From contig NQOF01000001.1 in NCBI GenBank assembly GCA_002270465.1, forward strand, positions 1,118,501 through 1,182,500: a stretch of 64,000 bases of DNA, written 5' to 3'. The notes under the pieces are model-generated. The model was not told the origin of the DNA. It worked only from the letters and a program-made list of their open reading frames with translations, and ran no database searches. This document shows positions 28,382 through 37,294 of the stretch, piece after piece (the stretch's first letter is position 1; the number at the start of each line of letters is the position of its first letter). A program made the position numbers and the translations under genes. The DNA comes from Blautia hominis. Lineage in GTDB: Bacteria; Bacillota; Clostridia; Lachnospirales; Lachnospiraceae.

Positions 28382-30496
28382 TTATACATCAAACAGCAAA
28401 TCCCCATAAGAAGGCATTGGCCACATATCTTTATCCACGATCATTTCCAGCTCATCCACCGGACGGCGCAGAGCCTCCATTGCGGGCATTACTTTCTCCC
28501 GGTAATAGAAGGCACGTTCTTTTCCTTCCTCCATGGCTGCGGCTGTTTTTGCCACCTCTTTTAAATGATTCAGAGCATCCCTGGTATCCTTCAGAAGGGC
28601 AGATGTATCCCTGAGCAGCTCTGTCTGCACATCCACATCCAGGATTCCTGCGGAAACCACGGCATTGATGGAATCTGCCAGATTCTTTGTATATCTGATC
28701 ACTGCGGGGATGATCTGCTTACTGGCAATATCTATCATAGTCCTGGCCTCAATATTGATGGCTTTGGAATATGTCTCGTATTTAATCTCTTTTCTGGACT
28801 CCAGCTCTGCCTTTGTAAAGACGCCAAACTCCTCGAACAGACTCACAGACTCCTCATAAGTCAGAGCCTCCACAGCTTCCACCATGCATCCGATATTTGG
28901 AAGGCCTCTCTTTGCTGCCTCTTCCACCCATTCCTCAGAATATCCGTTGCCGTTAAACACGATTCTCTGATGCTGGGTGAAGTTCCTCTTGATCAGGTCA
29001 TGGACCGCCATATCGAAGTCTTCCGCCTTTTCAAGCACATCACAGGCTTCCTTGAAGGACTGGGCCACAATGGTATTCAGCACCATATTGGCAGGGGCAA
29101 TGGAATCCCTGGAACCAACCATACGGAATTCAAACTTATTACCGGTAAATGCAAAGGGTGAGGTCCTGTTCCTGTCTGTGGTATCACGCATAAACTCAGG
29201 AATAGATTTCACGCCTGTCTCCAGCTTCTCACTCTCAATACTGTGGTCAGCCATACCTGTTGTGATCAACTGATTCATAACATCCGTAAGCTGGTCACCC
29301 AAAAATACCGAGATAATAGCCGGGGGAGCCTCATTTGCCCCCAGACGATGGTCATTTCCCACATCCGCAGCAGATTCCCGAAGCAGAGCAGCGTGTCTGT
29401 CCACAGCCTTTAACACACAGCTTAAAACAAGAAGAAACTGGATATTCTGGTGGGGCGTAATGCCCGGGTCCAGCAGATTCACTCCGGTATCTGTAGTCAG
29501 AGACCAGTTGTTGTGCTTACCTGAACCATTCACACCGGCAAAAGGCTTCTCATGGAGCAGGCATTTCATTCCGTGCTGGGAAGCGATGCGCTTCAATGTC
29601 TGCATAATGATCTGATTGTGGTCAACTTCCACATTGACTTCCGCATAGATAGGTGCCAGCTCATGCTGTGCCGGAGCTGCCTCGTTATGCTGTGTCTTGG
29701 ACGTAACACCCAGTTTCCACAGTTCCTCATTTACGTGCTTCATGTATGCAGATATTTTCTGCCGGATGGTTCCCAGATAATGGTCATCCATCTCCTGCCC
29801 CTTCGGAGGCATAGCGCCGAAAAGCGTGCGTCCCGTAAAGGTCAGGTCCTTTCTCTGCATAAAATTCTTATCACTCACCAGAAAATATTCCTGCTCCGCT
29901 CCCACGGAGGGGGTAACTTTCTTGGCCGTTGTATCACCGAAAAGGCGGATCAGGCGCAGTGCCTGTTTATTAATAGCCTGCATAGAACGCAGCAGCGGGG
30001 TTTTCTGATCAAGGGCTTCCCCTGTATAGGAACAGAACGCTGTAGGAATACAGAGTGTGGCACCTGCCGCATCATGCCTTACAAACGCCGGAGAAGTACA
30101 GTCCCAAACCGTATATCCTCTGGCCTCAAAGGTGGCGCGCAGTCCGCCGGACGGGAAGGAAGACGCGTCCGGTTCCCCTTTGATCAACTCTTTGCCTGAA
30201 AAACTCATCAGGACTTTCCCGCTAGGAAGCGGCGCAGTAATAAAAGAATCATGTTTCTCAGCAGTCACGCCCGTCAGCGGCTGAAACCAGTGAGTATAAT
30301 GTGTTGCCCCTTTTTCCATAGCCCATTCTTTCATCTCATGGGCAATCACATCCGCGATCTCAGGGGACAGTTCTTTTCCCTCCAGGATTGCCTGTTTCAA
30401 ATCCTTGTAAACCTTTTTCGGAAGACGCTGCTGCATGACCGTGTCATTAAACACATCCTCTCCGAAAATTTCAGCTACGTTTGTATACTCGCTCAT
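28382..30496 (-). CDS. glnN: Glutamine synthetase type III
   Basis: A 704-residue enzyme of the GSIII class, which makes glutamine from glutamate, ammonia and ATP and is assembled as a dodecamer. The length and sequence fit GSIII rather than the 450-residue GSI: VGAEQEYFLVS, GSGKHNNWSLTTDTG, RLGANEAPPAIISVFLG and GSRDSIAPANMVLNTI are typical. The first residues contain the class-specific N-terminal extension (KDSFITAPLPSGKVLMSFSG). It has its own terminator. No PII or regulator gene is adjacent, so nitrogen control cannot be read from context. Confidence 0.96.
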   Translation of the reverse strand: MSEYTNVAEIFGEDVFNDTVMQQRLPKKVYKDLKQAILEGKELSPEIADVIAHEMKEWAMEKGATHYTHWFQPLTGVTAEKHDSFITAPLPSGKVLMSFSGKELIKGEPDASSFPSGGLRATFEARGYTVWDCTSPAFVRHDAAGATLCIPTAFCSYTGEALDQKTPLLRSMQAINKQALRLIRLFGDTTAKKVTPSVGAEQEYFLVSDKNFMQRKDLTFTGRTLFGAMPPKGQEMDDHYLGTIRQKISAYMKHVNEELWKLGVTSKTQHNEAAPAQHELAPIYAEVNVEVDHNQIIMQTLKRIASQHGMKCLLHEKPFAGVNGSGKHNNWSLTTDTGVNLLDPGITPHQNIQFLLVLSCVLKAVDRHAALLRESAADVGNDHRLGANEAPPAIISVFLGDQLTDVMNQLITTGMADHSIESEKLETGVKSIPEFMRDTTDRNRTSPFAFTGNKFEFRMVGSRDSIAPANMVLNTIVAQSFKEACDVLEKAEDFDMAVHDLIKRNFTQHQRIVFNGNGYSEEWVEEAAKRGLPNIGCMVEAVEALTYEESVSLFEEFGVFTKAELESRKEIKYETYSKAINIEARTMIDIASKQIIPAVIRYTKNLADSINAVVSAGILDVDVQTELLRDTSALLKDTRDALNHLKEVAKTAAAMEEGKERAFYYREKVMPAMEALRRPVDELEMIVDKDMWPMPSYGDLLFDV

Positions 30497-30603
30497 ATGT
30501 TTTTCCTTTCCTTACTGTGTTGCCCCATACTACATCTCTCCCAGGCCCCATATTTTTTCCCTTATAAGCCATACATCCCCGCACCTGAGAGCCGCGGAGA
30601 TAC

Positions 30604-30769
30604 CTAGTACAGCGTTGCATAAGTTCCAGTGATATAGCACCCGCTATTTACGCCAGTGCCGCGTTGCCGAAGCTAGTCGTAGGAACCGCGCTACGCCATC
30701 GCTTCGGCGCCTTACACTGACGAAAATATCAGGCACTCTATCACCGAAACTTACGCAATGCTGTACTAG
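30604..30769. repeat. Imperfect 166-bp palindrome
   Basis: Two 55-base arms (30604-30658 and 30715-30769) are about 80% complementary and many exceptions are G.U-compatible. The inner 56 bases fold further with CCGAAGC ... GCTTCGG. It lies about 60 bases downstream of the YtaF-like gene and upstream of glnN. It is of similar size to the giant hairpins at 32880, 37295 and 53225 but without their perfect arms or core. Confidence 0.75.
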
Positions 30770-30830
30770 TCATTGAAACTGTTTCTACGATACCGCAAAA
30801 ACAGCCAAAAATCAAGAAAAAATTTATGAT

Positions 30831-31385
30831 TTAGCCACGCAGGGAGCCAATAGCCAGCAAAAGAAGACACACTCCGCTGAGCCAGGACAAATCCCGGTTC
30901 AAAATGTGCCGGGTTCCGTGCCCAAGCATCCAGCCGGCCTCCATCACAACAATACCTGCCAGAAAAGAGCCAATAACCAGCAGCACCTGCCCGGACTGCA
31001 CCAGCCCGGTCCCAATCCCCACTGCAATACTGTCAAGGGACAATATAAAAGCAAGCCCCAGACCTTCCAGCAGATTCAGCGCCTTCACCTTTTCCGACTC
31101 CGCTTCCCCTTTCTTCAAAAAATAGGAGAAAAGCCTGTAACATCCAATACCAAACAGCAGAAGAAACCCAAGCCTCCCCGTAACTCCTTCCGGAAGCAGC
31201 GAAGCCAGACGGCTTCCCATAAAAATGGCTGTACCTAAGATCGTACTCATCAGCAGGTTCATACAAACCACAATACCCAAAGGCATTTTAGTCTTACTAA
31301 CCCCATAAGCAAAACTGACCACGAAAGAATCCATGGTCAGTGCAAGAATCAACAATATACCCTTTAAAACAGCTAGAGAATTCAT
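30831..31385 (-). CDS. YtaF/MntP-like membrane protein (DUF204)
   Basis: A 184-residue protein with six predicted membrane helices arranged as two repeats. Each repeat contains an Asp-Ser signature in a helix: ALTMDSFVVSFAYG near the start and LSLDSIAVGIGTGL near residue 115. MntP members export manganese; YtaF members are linked to sporulation in Bacillus and Clostridia. The paired DS motifs and the context do not separate the two. A yybP-ykoY-type manganese riboswitch is not visible; only about 60 bases separate it from the upstream gene. Confidence 0.85.
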   Translation of the reverse strand: MNSLAVLKGILLILALTMDSFVVSFAYGVSKTKMPLGIVVCMNLLMSTILGTAIFMGSRLASLLPEGVTGRLGFLLLFGIGCYRLFSYFLKKGEAESEKVKALNLLEGLGLAFILSLDSIAVGIGTGLVQSGQVLLVIGSFLAGIVVMEAGWMLGHGTRHILNRDLSWLSGVCLLLLAIGSLRG

Positions 31386-31446
31386 TGCACACCTGATTAG
31401 TTTCTGTTTCTATTATAGTATTCCGGTGTGTGCAGAAATGGTATCC

Positions 31447-32367
31447 CTATACCTGCGTATTGATCAGAGGAACCGTATCATCCTCCGCGATCATGATCTG
31501 TACCGCATGTTTCATATTTGTAATCTCCACCTCCCTGTGTTCGCCTCCAAATTCCCCATCCAGAGTCCAGGAAACAGGTCCCTCGCAGGAAATTTTCAGT
31601 GATGACGTCTTAAACGACTCGATCAGCTTTGTATCCGCTCCTCCCAGCAGAGATGCAATGATCTCATTCAGTTCCAATATATTTTTAGGTCTGTGTACCA
31701 GCATAACCTCAAACACCCCGTCATCCAGCATCACATCCGGCCCTGTCAGCTTCCGGAATCCGCCCACGGAGGTAGCATTACTCACCATCCCAAAAATAAA
31801 CTCCCCATCCATGGCACATTCCCGGCTTTCAATCCTCATATTATAAGATCTGATATTAAACAACCTCTGCGTTCCTTCTAATATATAAGCCGCATGTCCC
31901 AAAATATTCTTCAGATCCTGGTTCGTCTCATAAGAAACATCTGTAAACAGCCCAAACGCCGCAATATACACAAAAAAGTCATCATTAAACTTCCCCACAT
32001 CAAAAGCGTGAGCCCTTCCCTCCACAATATCCACAGCCGCCTCCAGCATATTTTTAGACACATGCAGGCTGTTAGCAAAGTCATTCGTACTCCCCGCAGG
32101 AATATACCCCACCGGCGTAGAATGCCCCCCTTCCATGATCCCCGTCACGATCTCATCCAAGGTCCCATCTCCTCCGCTGGTAACCAGCAGATCATACTCC
32201 CCGCCCTTACGCCGGGCCACTCTCTGTCCATCCCTGTAAGCCTGCGTAGGATGCACGGTCACCTCATACCCAGCCTTCACAAATATATCTAAAATATCCA
32301 CCAGCCGGTTCTTAATACTCCCCTTCCCAGCCCTAGGATTAAAAATAAACAACATCCTCTTACCCAT
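31447..32367 (-). CDS. YegS/DgkB-family lipid kinase
   Basis: A 306-residue diacylglycerol/lipid kinase-like protein. The catalytic domain shows FIFNPRAGKGSIKNRL at the N-terminus, VTSGGDGTLDEIVTGI (the GGDGT nucleotide-binding motif) and GYIPAGSTNDFANSL. The C-terminal beta domain has LDDGVFEVMLVHRP and WTLDGEFGG. It probably phosphorylates diacylglycerol or a related lipid, feeding phospholipid turnover or lipoteichoic acid recycling. ATG at 32367 is chosen, with GGGAGG seven bases upstream, rather than a TTG two codons earlier. Confidence 0.92.
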   Translation of the reverse strand: MGKRMLFIFNPRAGKGSIKNRLVDILDIFVKAGYEVTVHPTQAYRDGQRVARRKGGEYDLLVTSGGDGTLDEIVTGIMEGGHSTPVGYIPAGSTNDFANSLHVSKNMLEAAVDIVEGRAHAFDVGKFNDDFFVYIAAFGLFTDVSYETNQDLKNILGHAAYILEGTQRLFNIRSYNMRIESRECAMDGEFIFGMVSNATSVGGFRKLTGPDVMLDDGVFEVMLVHRPKNILELNEIIASLLGGADTKLIESFKTSSLKISCEGPVSWTLDGEFGGEHREVEITNMKHAVQIMIAEDDTVPLINTQV

Positions 32368-32463
32368 AACCAATCCTCCCTTTCCATCTCAGCTTATTTT
32401 ACTACCGAACCCCCAAATATACAACCCACATTTCCCACCACCATCTTTTCCCTCCCCCAACTT

Positions 32464-32877
32464 TTCCCCAACACGACGCTCTTTCAACATCTATTCCTCC
32501 CGCACGATGCTCTTTCAACATTTCTTACCCAACACGACGCCCTTTCAACATCTATTCCCCCGCACGACGCTCTTTCAACATTTCTTCTCCAACACGACAC
32601 CCTTTCAACATCTATTCCCCTGCACGACGCTCTTTCAACATTTCTTACCCAACACGACACCCTTTCAACATCTATTCCTTCCGCACGACGCTCTTTCAAC
32701 ATTTCTTCCCTAACACGACGCCCTTTCAACATCTATTCCCCCCGCATGACGCTCTTTAACCATCTCTTCCCCAACACGACGCCCTCTCTACATCTGTTTC
32801 CCCCGCATGACCCTCTTTCAACATTTCTTCCCCAACACGACACCCTTTCAACATCTATTCCCCCCGCGCGACGCTCT
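32464..32877. repeat. Tandem array T1 (60-bp units of two ~30-bp halves)
   Basis: About seven 60-bp units built from alternating half-repeats resembling CACGACGCYCTTTCAACAT followed by ATTCC/TTACC and C-rich bases. Divergence between units is low. No spacer sequences are present, so it is a minisatellite and not a CRISPR array. The last unit stops mid-sequence at CGACGCTCTCA, where the left arm of the giant hairpin begins. Frames through it translate to low-complexity repeats and are unlikely to be genes. Confidence 0.85.
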
Positions 32878-32879
32878 CA

Positions 32880-33081
32880 GGGGAACCCGCGGCAGGGTGT
32901 GGCAGAGGTAATATCCTGTGAACGGTGTTCACGGAGCGCCTGGGAGATCCACCTGCCTCAGTCGCTTAATGAGGAAGCCATTGCTGACGAGTTTAGCGAA
33001 TGAGAGCAGGTTAGCTCCCTGGCAAGCGCAGTGCACCGTTCACAGGATATTACCTCTGCCACACCCTGCCGCGGGTTCCCC
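32880..33081. repeat. Giant hairpin P2: perfect 48-bp arms around a conserved 106-nt core
   Basis: Arms at 32880-32927 and 33034-33081 are perfectly complementary over 48 bases. The 106-base core (32928-33033) folds into a further long stem and is about 90% identical to the core at 37345-37450, although the arms of the two copies are unrelated. It lies 58 bases past the rplQ stop. The right flank is CCCGTCC followed by C-rich bases and an A run. Nothing in it looks coding. Confidence 0.92.
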
Positions 33082-33139
33082 GTCCCCCCCACACACAAAA
33101 AAAGACCCCCAGGTTCCCCCAGAGGCCCAAAAATCCATA

Positions 33140-33676
33140 TTAAACTAATTCCAATACAACTTCCATAGCAGCATCGCCCTTACGCGGTCCGATCTTAACG
33201 ATTCTGGTATAACCACCATTACGATCAACATACTTCGGAGCAATCTCAGTAAACATTTTCTCAACCATGTCCACATTCTTGGTATTCTTCTTCTTACCAG
33301 CAGCTGCAGCCGGAACTTCCTTTACAGGATAGAAAACTTTTAACATCTGTCTTCTTGCATGTAATCTGGAAGGAGCATCTTTTTTGATCTCCTTTTCCAC
33401 TTCGTCATATACGGTAACTTTCTTACCGTCAACAACTTCTTTTACTCTCTTTCCGTCAGCATCTTTGCGCGGAACCTTTGCCATAACTTTAACTGTCTCA
33501 AAGTTGTCTTTTTCTTTCACTGCCATAGCGATCAATCCGTCAGCAATCTTGCGAACTTCTTTCGCTCTGGTCTCAGTGGTAACGATTTTTCCGTGGTATA
33601 ACAGGTTTGTCACCTGATTTCTCAGTAATGCTTTTCTCTGATCAGATGTCTTGCCTAATTTTCTATATTTTGCCAT
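33140..33676 (-). CDS. rplQ: 50S ribosomal protein L17 (enlarged)
   Basis: Last gene of the ribosomal superoperon; L17 binds near the exit tunnel. At 178 residues it is longer than the usual 115-130: an insert (about residues 75-130, including GKRVKEVVDGKKVTVYDEVE and AAAAGKKKNTK) separates the N-terminal LGKTSDQRKALLRNQVTNLL from the C-terminal NGGYTRIVKIGPRKGDAAM. ATG at 33676 begins MAKYRKLG as in other L17 proteins; an upstream in-frame extension is rejected. Confidence 0.96.
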   Translation of the reverse strand: MAKYRKLGKTSDQRKALLRNQVTNLLYHGKIVTTETRAKEVRKIADGLIAMAVKEKDNFETVKVMAKVPRKDADGKRVKEVVDGKKVTVYDEVEKEIKKDAPSRLHARRQMLKVFYPVKEVPAAAAGKKKNTKNVDMVEKMFTEIAPKYVDRNGGYTRIVKIGPRKGDAAMEVVLELV

Positions 33677-33767
33677 CTCAATATTTCCTCCATTTGTGGA
33701 ACAATATGCCATGCTTCTTCGGTCTTACTGACATACTGCTTTTTGCCCATAAATTCTTATCAGAGGC

Positions 33768-34727
33768 TTACTCCTCGCTGGGATTTAACTGTAAGCCCAA
33801 TTCTTTCAGCTTCGCAAGCACTTCTTCCAGAGATTTACGACCCAGGTTACGGACCTTCATCATATCCTCAGAAGTACGGTTGCAAAGTTCTTCTACTGTA
33901 TTGATACCAGCACGTTTTAAGCAGTTGTAGGAACGAACGGACAGCTCCAGTTCATCGATATTCATCTCAAGAACTTTTTCTTTCTCGTCATCTTCCTTCT
34001 CGATCATGACTTCTGCAGTCTTTGCACTTTCAGAAAGGTCAATAAAGAGGCTTAAATGCTCGCTCAGTACTTTAGCCGCAAGGCTGACTGCCTCATCGGC
34101 GTCCAGGGTACCATTGGTGTAAATATCCAGTGTCAGTTTATCAAAGTCAGTAACCTGACCGACACGGGTATTTTCAACAGTCATGTTCACACGCTCTACC
34201 GGAGTATAAATTGCATCAACAGCAATCACACCAATCGGCATATCGTCTGTTTTTCCTTTGTCAGCGCTGACATATCCGCGACCCTTGGTAATTGTCAGTT
34301 CTGCATTGAATTTGCATCCTGTGCCGCCGTTTAAGGTGGCAATTACCTGTTCTGGGTTCAGGACTTCGATATCCTGGTCTACCTGGATATCTGCGCCTGT
34401 GACAACACCTTCGCCTTCAAACTCGATATAAGCGGTCTTGGGTTCTGTGCTGTCGCTTGTGTTCTTGATCGCCAGGTTTTTCAGATTCATGATGATCTGT
34501 GTCACATCCTCTTTTACACCCGGAATCGAACTGAATTCGTGCAGAACGCCGTCAATCTTGACCTGGCTCACTGCAGCACCCGGCAAAGAAGAAAGCATAA
34601 TTCTTCTTAAAGAGTTGCCAAGAGTGATACCATATCCTCTCTCCAGTGGTTCCACAACGAATTTCCCATATCTCTTATCATCAGACATTTCTGTGATTTG
34701 AATTTTGGGTTTGTTAAAATCGAACAT
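33768..34727 (-). CDS. rpoA: RNA polymerase alpha subunit
   Basis: A 319-residue alpha subunit. The N-terminal domain for dimerisation and core assembly shows [20 protein letters not shown]. The C-terminal domain, which contacts UP elements and activators, shows [16 protein letters not shown] and [16 protein letters not shown]. It sits between rpsD and rplQ as in nearly all Firmicutes and is co-transcribed with the alpha-operon genes. Confidence 0.98.
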   Translation of the reverse strand: MFDFNKPKIQITEMSDDKRYGKFVVEPLERGYGITLGNSLRRIMLSSLPGAAVSQVKIDGVLHEFSSIPGVKEDVTQIIMNLKNLAIKNTSDSTEPKTAYIEFEGEGVVTGADIQVDQDIEVLNPEQVIATLNGGTGCKFNAELTITKGRGYVSADKGKTDDMPIGVIAVDAIYTPVERVNMTVENTRVGQVTDFDKLTLDIYTNGTLDADEAVSLAAKVLSEHLSLFIDLSESAKTAEVMIEKEDDEKEKVLEMNIDELELSVRSYNCLKRAGINTVEELCNRTSEDMMKVRNLGRKSLEEVLAKLKELGLQLNPSEE

Positions 34728-34753
34728 GCAAAGCCCTCCTTGCTACGTGCATA

Positions 34754-35347
34754 TTACTTAGAATACAACTCGACGATTAACATCTCGTCAACAGGAACGT
34801 CGATTTCCTCTCTTGTCGGAAGTGCTTTTACTTCACCTTTCAGATTCTCCTGGTCCATATCTAACCAAGCCGGTACAAGACGTCCGCCTGTTGCTTCCAG
34901 TACGTCTTTATATCTCTGAGAAGATTTGCATTTTTCTTTGATTTCGATTGTATCTCCGGCTTTTACCAGGTAAGACGGAATGTTTACCTGTTTGCCGTTT
35001 ACCATTACGTGTTTATGGTCAACGATCTGTCTTGCTTCTCTTCTGGTCCTTGCTAATCCCATACGGAAGATTACATTGTCCAGACGTGTCTCCAGCATGA
35101 TCATCAGGTTTTCACCTGTCTGGCCCTGTTTCTGGTCCGCCTTCACATAGTAGTTACGGAAAGGTTTCTCCAGAACGCCGTAGATGAATTTAGCTTTCTG
35201 TTTTTCTCTTAACTGAAGTCCGTACTCAGACATTTTTCTGTTTGCTCTTCTTAACTGTCTGGTGGATTTCTTGTCAATTCCCATATATACCGGATCCAGA
35301 CCCAGGGATCTGCATCTTTTCAGAACTGGTACTCTATTTACTGCCAT
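34754..35347 (-). CDS. rpsD: 30S ribosomal protein S4
   Basis: A 197-residue primary 16S-binding protein that starts 30S assembly and autoregulates ribosomal operons in several bacteria. The S4 RNA-binding domain shows [20 protein letters not shown] and [20 protein letters not shown]. Only one Cys is found in the N-terminal region, so this is the zinc-independent form. It follows rpsK after a short gap. Confidence 0.97.
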   Translation of the reverse strand: MAVNRVPVLKRCRSLGLDPVYMGIDKKSTRQLRRANRKMSEYGLQLREKQKAKFIYGVLEKPFRNYYVKADQKQGQTGENLMIMLETRLDNVIFRMGLARTRREARQIVDHKHVMVNGKQVNIPSYLVKAGDTIEIKEKCKSSQRYKDVLEATGGRLVPAWLDMDQENLKGEVKALPTREEIDVPVDEMLIVELYSK

Positions 35348-35365
35348 GATTTCTTAACCTCCTAA

Positions 35366-35758
35366 TTAGACTCTTCTACGTTTTGGTGGACGGCATCCGT
35401 TGTGCGGAACCGGTGTTACGTCACGAATACTTGTAACTTCCAGACCACAAGCTGAGAGCGCACGGATTGCTGCTTCTCTTCCTGATCCCGGTCCTTTTAC
35501 GAAAACGTCAACAGTCTTCAGACCATGAACTAACGCTGCTTTTGTAGCAGTCTCTGCAGCCATCTGTGCTGCATACGGAGTAGATTTCCTTGAACCTTTA
35601 AATCCCAGACCACCGGCACTTGCCCATGATAAAGCATTTCCTTCAGCATCTGTCAATGTTACGATCGTGTTGTTGAAAGATGACTGGATATGTGCCTGTC
35701 CGCGTTCAACGTTTTTCTTAATACGCTTTTTTGTCACTTTTTTTGTAACTTTAGCCAT
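35366..35758 (-). CDS. rpsK: 30S ribosomal protein S11
   Basis: A 130-residue platform protein near the mRNA exit. It shows [19 protein letters not shown] and the C-terminal [17 protein letters not shown] typical of S11. It lies between rpsM and rpsD; the gap of 97 bases to rpsM holds no visible gene. Confidence 0.98.
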   Translation of the reverse strand: MAKVTKKVTKKRIKKNVERGQAHIQSSFNNTIVTLTDAEGNALSWASAGGLGFKGSRKSTPYAAQMAAETATKAALVHGLKTVDVFVKGPGSGREAAIRALSACGLEVTSIRDVTPVPHNGCRPPKRRRV

Positions 35759-35855
35759 TTTTAAACTAACCTACTTTCTCACTTAATCAAAAAATTATCA
35801 TGTTTCTTATATCAACCGCAGAAAGCACGCCGGGCGTTCTTTCCATTGTCATAAA

Positions 35856-36227
35856 TTATTTTTTCTTGTTAGCAACAGTTCTCTTCGGGCCTTTTCTGGT
35901 TCTAGCATTTGTCTTAGTCTTCTGTCCACGAACCGGAAGTCCTTTTCTGTGACGGATTCCTCTGTAGCATCCGATCTCCTGTAATCTCTTGATGTTCAGA
36001 GCGATTTCTCTTCTCAGATCACCCTCTACATTGATATTCAGTTCATCGATTGCATCACGGATCTTTCCTACTTCTTCGTCAGTTAAATCCCTGCAGCGAG
36101 TGTCAGGGTTTACACCTGCCTCTACTAAGATACGGTCAGCACTTGTTCTACCAATTCCGTAGATATAAGTCAGACCAATTTCAACACGTTTTTCTCTTGG
36201 TAAGTCTACACCAGCTATACGAGCCAT
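35856..36227 (-). CDS. rpsM: 30S ribosomal protein S13
   Basis: A 123-residue head protein that contacts the P-site tRNA and the 50S subunit. It shows [20 protein letters not shown], the helix-two-turn-helix region and the basic tail [18 protein letters not shown]. It is preceded by an unusually long untranslated stretch with its own possible promoter. Confidence 0.98.
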   Translation of the reverse strand: MARIAGVDLPREKRVEIGLTYIYGIGRTSADRILVEAGVNPDTRCRDLTDEEVGKIRDAIDELNINVEGDLRREIALNIKRLQEIGCYRGIRHRKGLPVRGQKTKTNARTRKGPKRTVANKKK

Positions 36228-36550
36228 GTACTTGTTCCTCCATTGTTCTTAAATAAATATTGTTCCTAATTGGGACACATAAAAATGACGGGTCTCTATG
36301 CATCCAGCCGCAAAATAAAATTTTACGCAGCCTTTCCGCCACGGCAGTGTGACGGTATTAAGCAATATTCTGCAATCGTCCTCTCGGCAGGACGACAAAC
36401 GTGATATATTACTATATTTGATCAGTACGAACAACGCAACCGCGCGTTTCATACTGCAGCCGCACTAAAATAATTCACACAAATCACATCCATCAAACAT
36501 TCACTCTAATCTCACACCTATCTGACAGGCATTCCATAAGAGTCTCATGC
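36228..36550 (-). promoter_or_regulatory. Long rpmJ-rpsM spacer with possible promoter and structured leader
   Basis: A 323-base spacer without a gene. Minus-strand TTGTTC (36429-36434), 17 bases, TAATAT (36406-36411) could be a promoter. Downstream, GTCGTCC ... GGACGA (around 36374-36395) forms a firm hairpin, and GC-rich stems follow before the rpsM ribosome binding site. This would give a leader of about 170 bases, where S4- or S13-type feedback control is possible. No known leader class was matched by eye. Confidence 0.4.
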
Positions 36551-36664
36551 TTAACCCTGACGCTGTTTGTGTTTCGGGTTTTCACAGATAATTCTGATAC
36601 TGCCTTTTCTTTTGATGACCTTGCATTTTTCGCAAATCGGTTTTACAGATGATCTTACCTTCAC
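36551..36664 (-). CDS. rpmJ: 50S ribosomal protein L36
   Basis: A 37-codon gene. The product begins [20 protein letters not shown] and ends NPKHKQRQG. The zinc ligands of the C+ form are all present (Cys11, Cys14, Cys27, His32). The start is GTG at 36662-36664, with AAGGAGGG six to seven bases upstream. It is separated from infA by about 980 bases of repeats instead of being adjacent, and is transcribed from its own promoter. Confidence 0.96.
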   Translation of the reverse strand: MKVRSSVKPICEKCKVIKRKGSIRIICENPKHKQRQG

Positions 36665-36739
36665 GGATAACCCTCCTTTCTGAATTTCTCTGCACATGGG
36701 CATAAAAAGTCCACGTACGAGCACAAAAGTACGTTTTTA

Positions 36740-36768
36740 ATGATAACACTCTTTTTACAAGAACGCAA
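36740..36768 (-). promoter_or_regulatory. Promoter of the rpmJ-rpsM-rpsK-rpsD-rpoA-rplQ segment
   Basis: Minus-strand TTGCGT (36763-36768), 17-base spacer, TATCAT (36740-36745). The leader carries a small ACGTAC ... GTACGT hairpin before the rpmJ ribosome binding site. It would restart transcription after the repeat block that interrupts the superoperon. Confidence 0.65.
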
Positions 36769-36930
36769 GCACTTTTTTAAATTTTAACCCCATTTTCTCT
36801 CCCTATTCACTCCCCTATAAATCTTCTCCAAAAAACCTCCCCAAAAACCCATTCCTTCTATATTATATTCCATCGCTTCCCAACCCCTCCGGCCCCCGGC
36901 TCCACTGCAAACAACCTGTATCCTAATTTT

Positions 36931-37290
36931 CAAGAACATCGACCATCATCTTATACTAACTCTTCTGAGTACACCAGCCGCATTCTTATACTACCTTTTC
37001 TAAGAGCGACCGCCGCCTTCTTATACTATCTCTTCCAAGAGCGACAGCCACCTTCTTATACTACCTCTTCTAAGAGCACCAGCCGCCTTCTTATACTATT
37101 TCCTCTGAGAGCGACAACCGCATTCTTATACTACCTCCTCTAGAGCGACAGCCACCTTTTCTTATACTATCTCTTATGAGAGCGACAGCCGCCTTTCTTA
37201 TACTACCTTTTCCGAGAGCGACAGCCGCCTTTTATACTATCACACCAGAGAACAATAGCCAGTCTCTTCTTATACTATCGCATCAGAGAA
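36931..37290. repeat. Tandem array T2 (~40-bp units)
   Basis: Nine or ten units with the consensus CTTATACTAYCTCTTC followed by an AAGAGCGACAGCCGCC-like half. CTCTTC and GAAGAG-like parts can form a mini-hairpin within each unit. Units vary by small substitutions and length changes. It runs directly into the left arm of the giant hairpin P3 at 37295 (last partial unit CATCAGAGAAACCA). No coding frame is plausible. Confidence 0.85.
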
Positions 37291-37294
37291 ACCA

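Noticed and set aside
30497-30603. Glutamine or nitrogen-responsive riboswitch before glnN
   Set aside because: No recognisable conserved motif of a known class could be found in the short leader.
32464-32877. Possible CRISPR array or repeat-protein gene (minus-strand frame 32484-32732)
   Set aside because: Units follow each other without unique spacers, no cas genes are near, and the frame is a read-through of a 60-bp repeat with no ribosome binding site.
32880-33081. Giant hairpins as ordinary intrinsic terminators or IS inverted repeats
   Set aside because: Arms of 36-49 bp are far longer than terminator stems and no T run follows the hairpins. There is no transposase or coding frame between the arms.
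36931-37290. Possible CRISPR array
   Set aside because: Units of about 40 bases are contiguous and vary gradually; no spacers and no cas genes.
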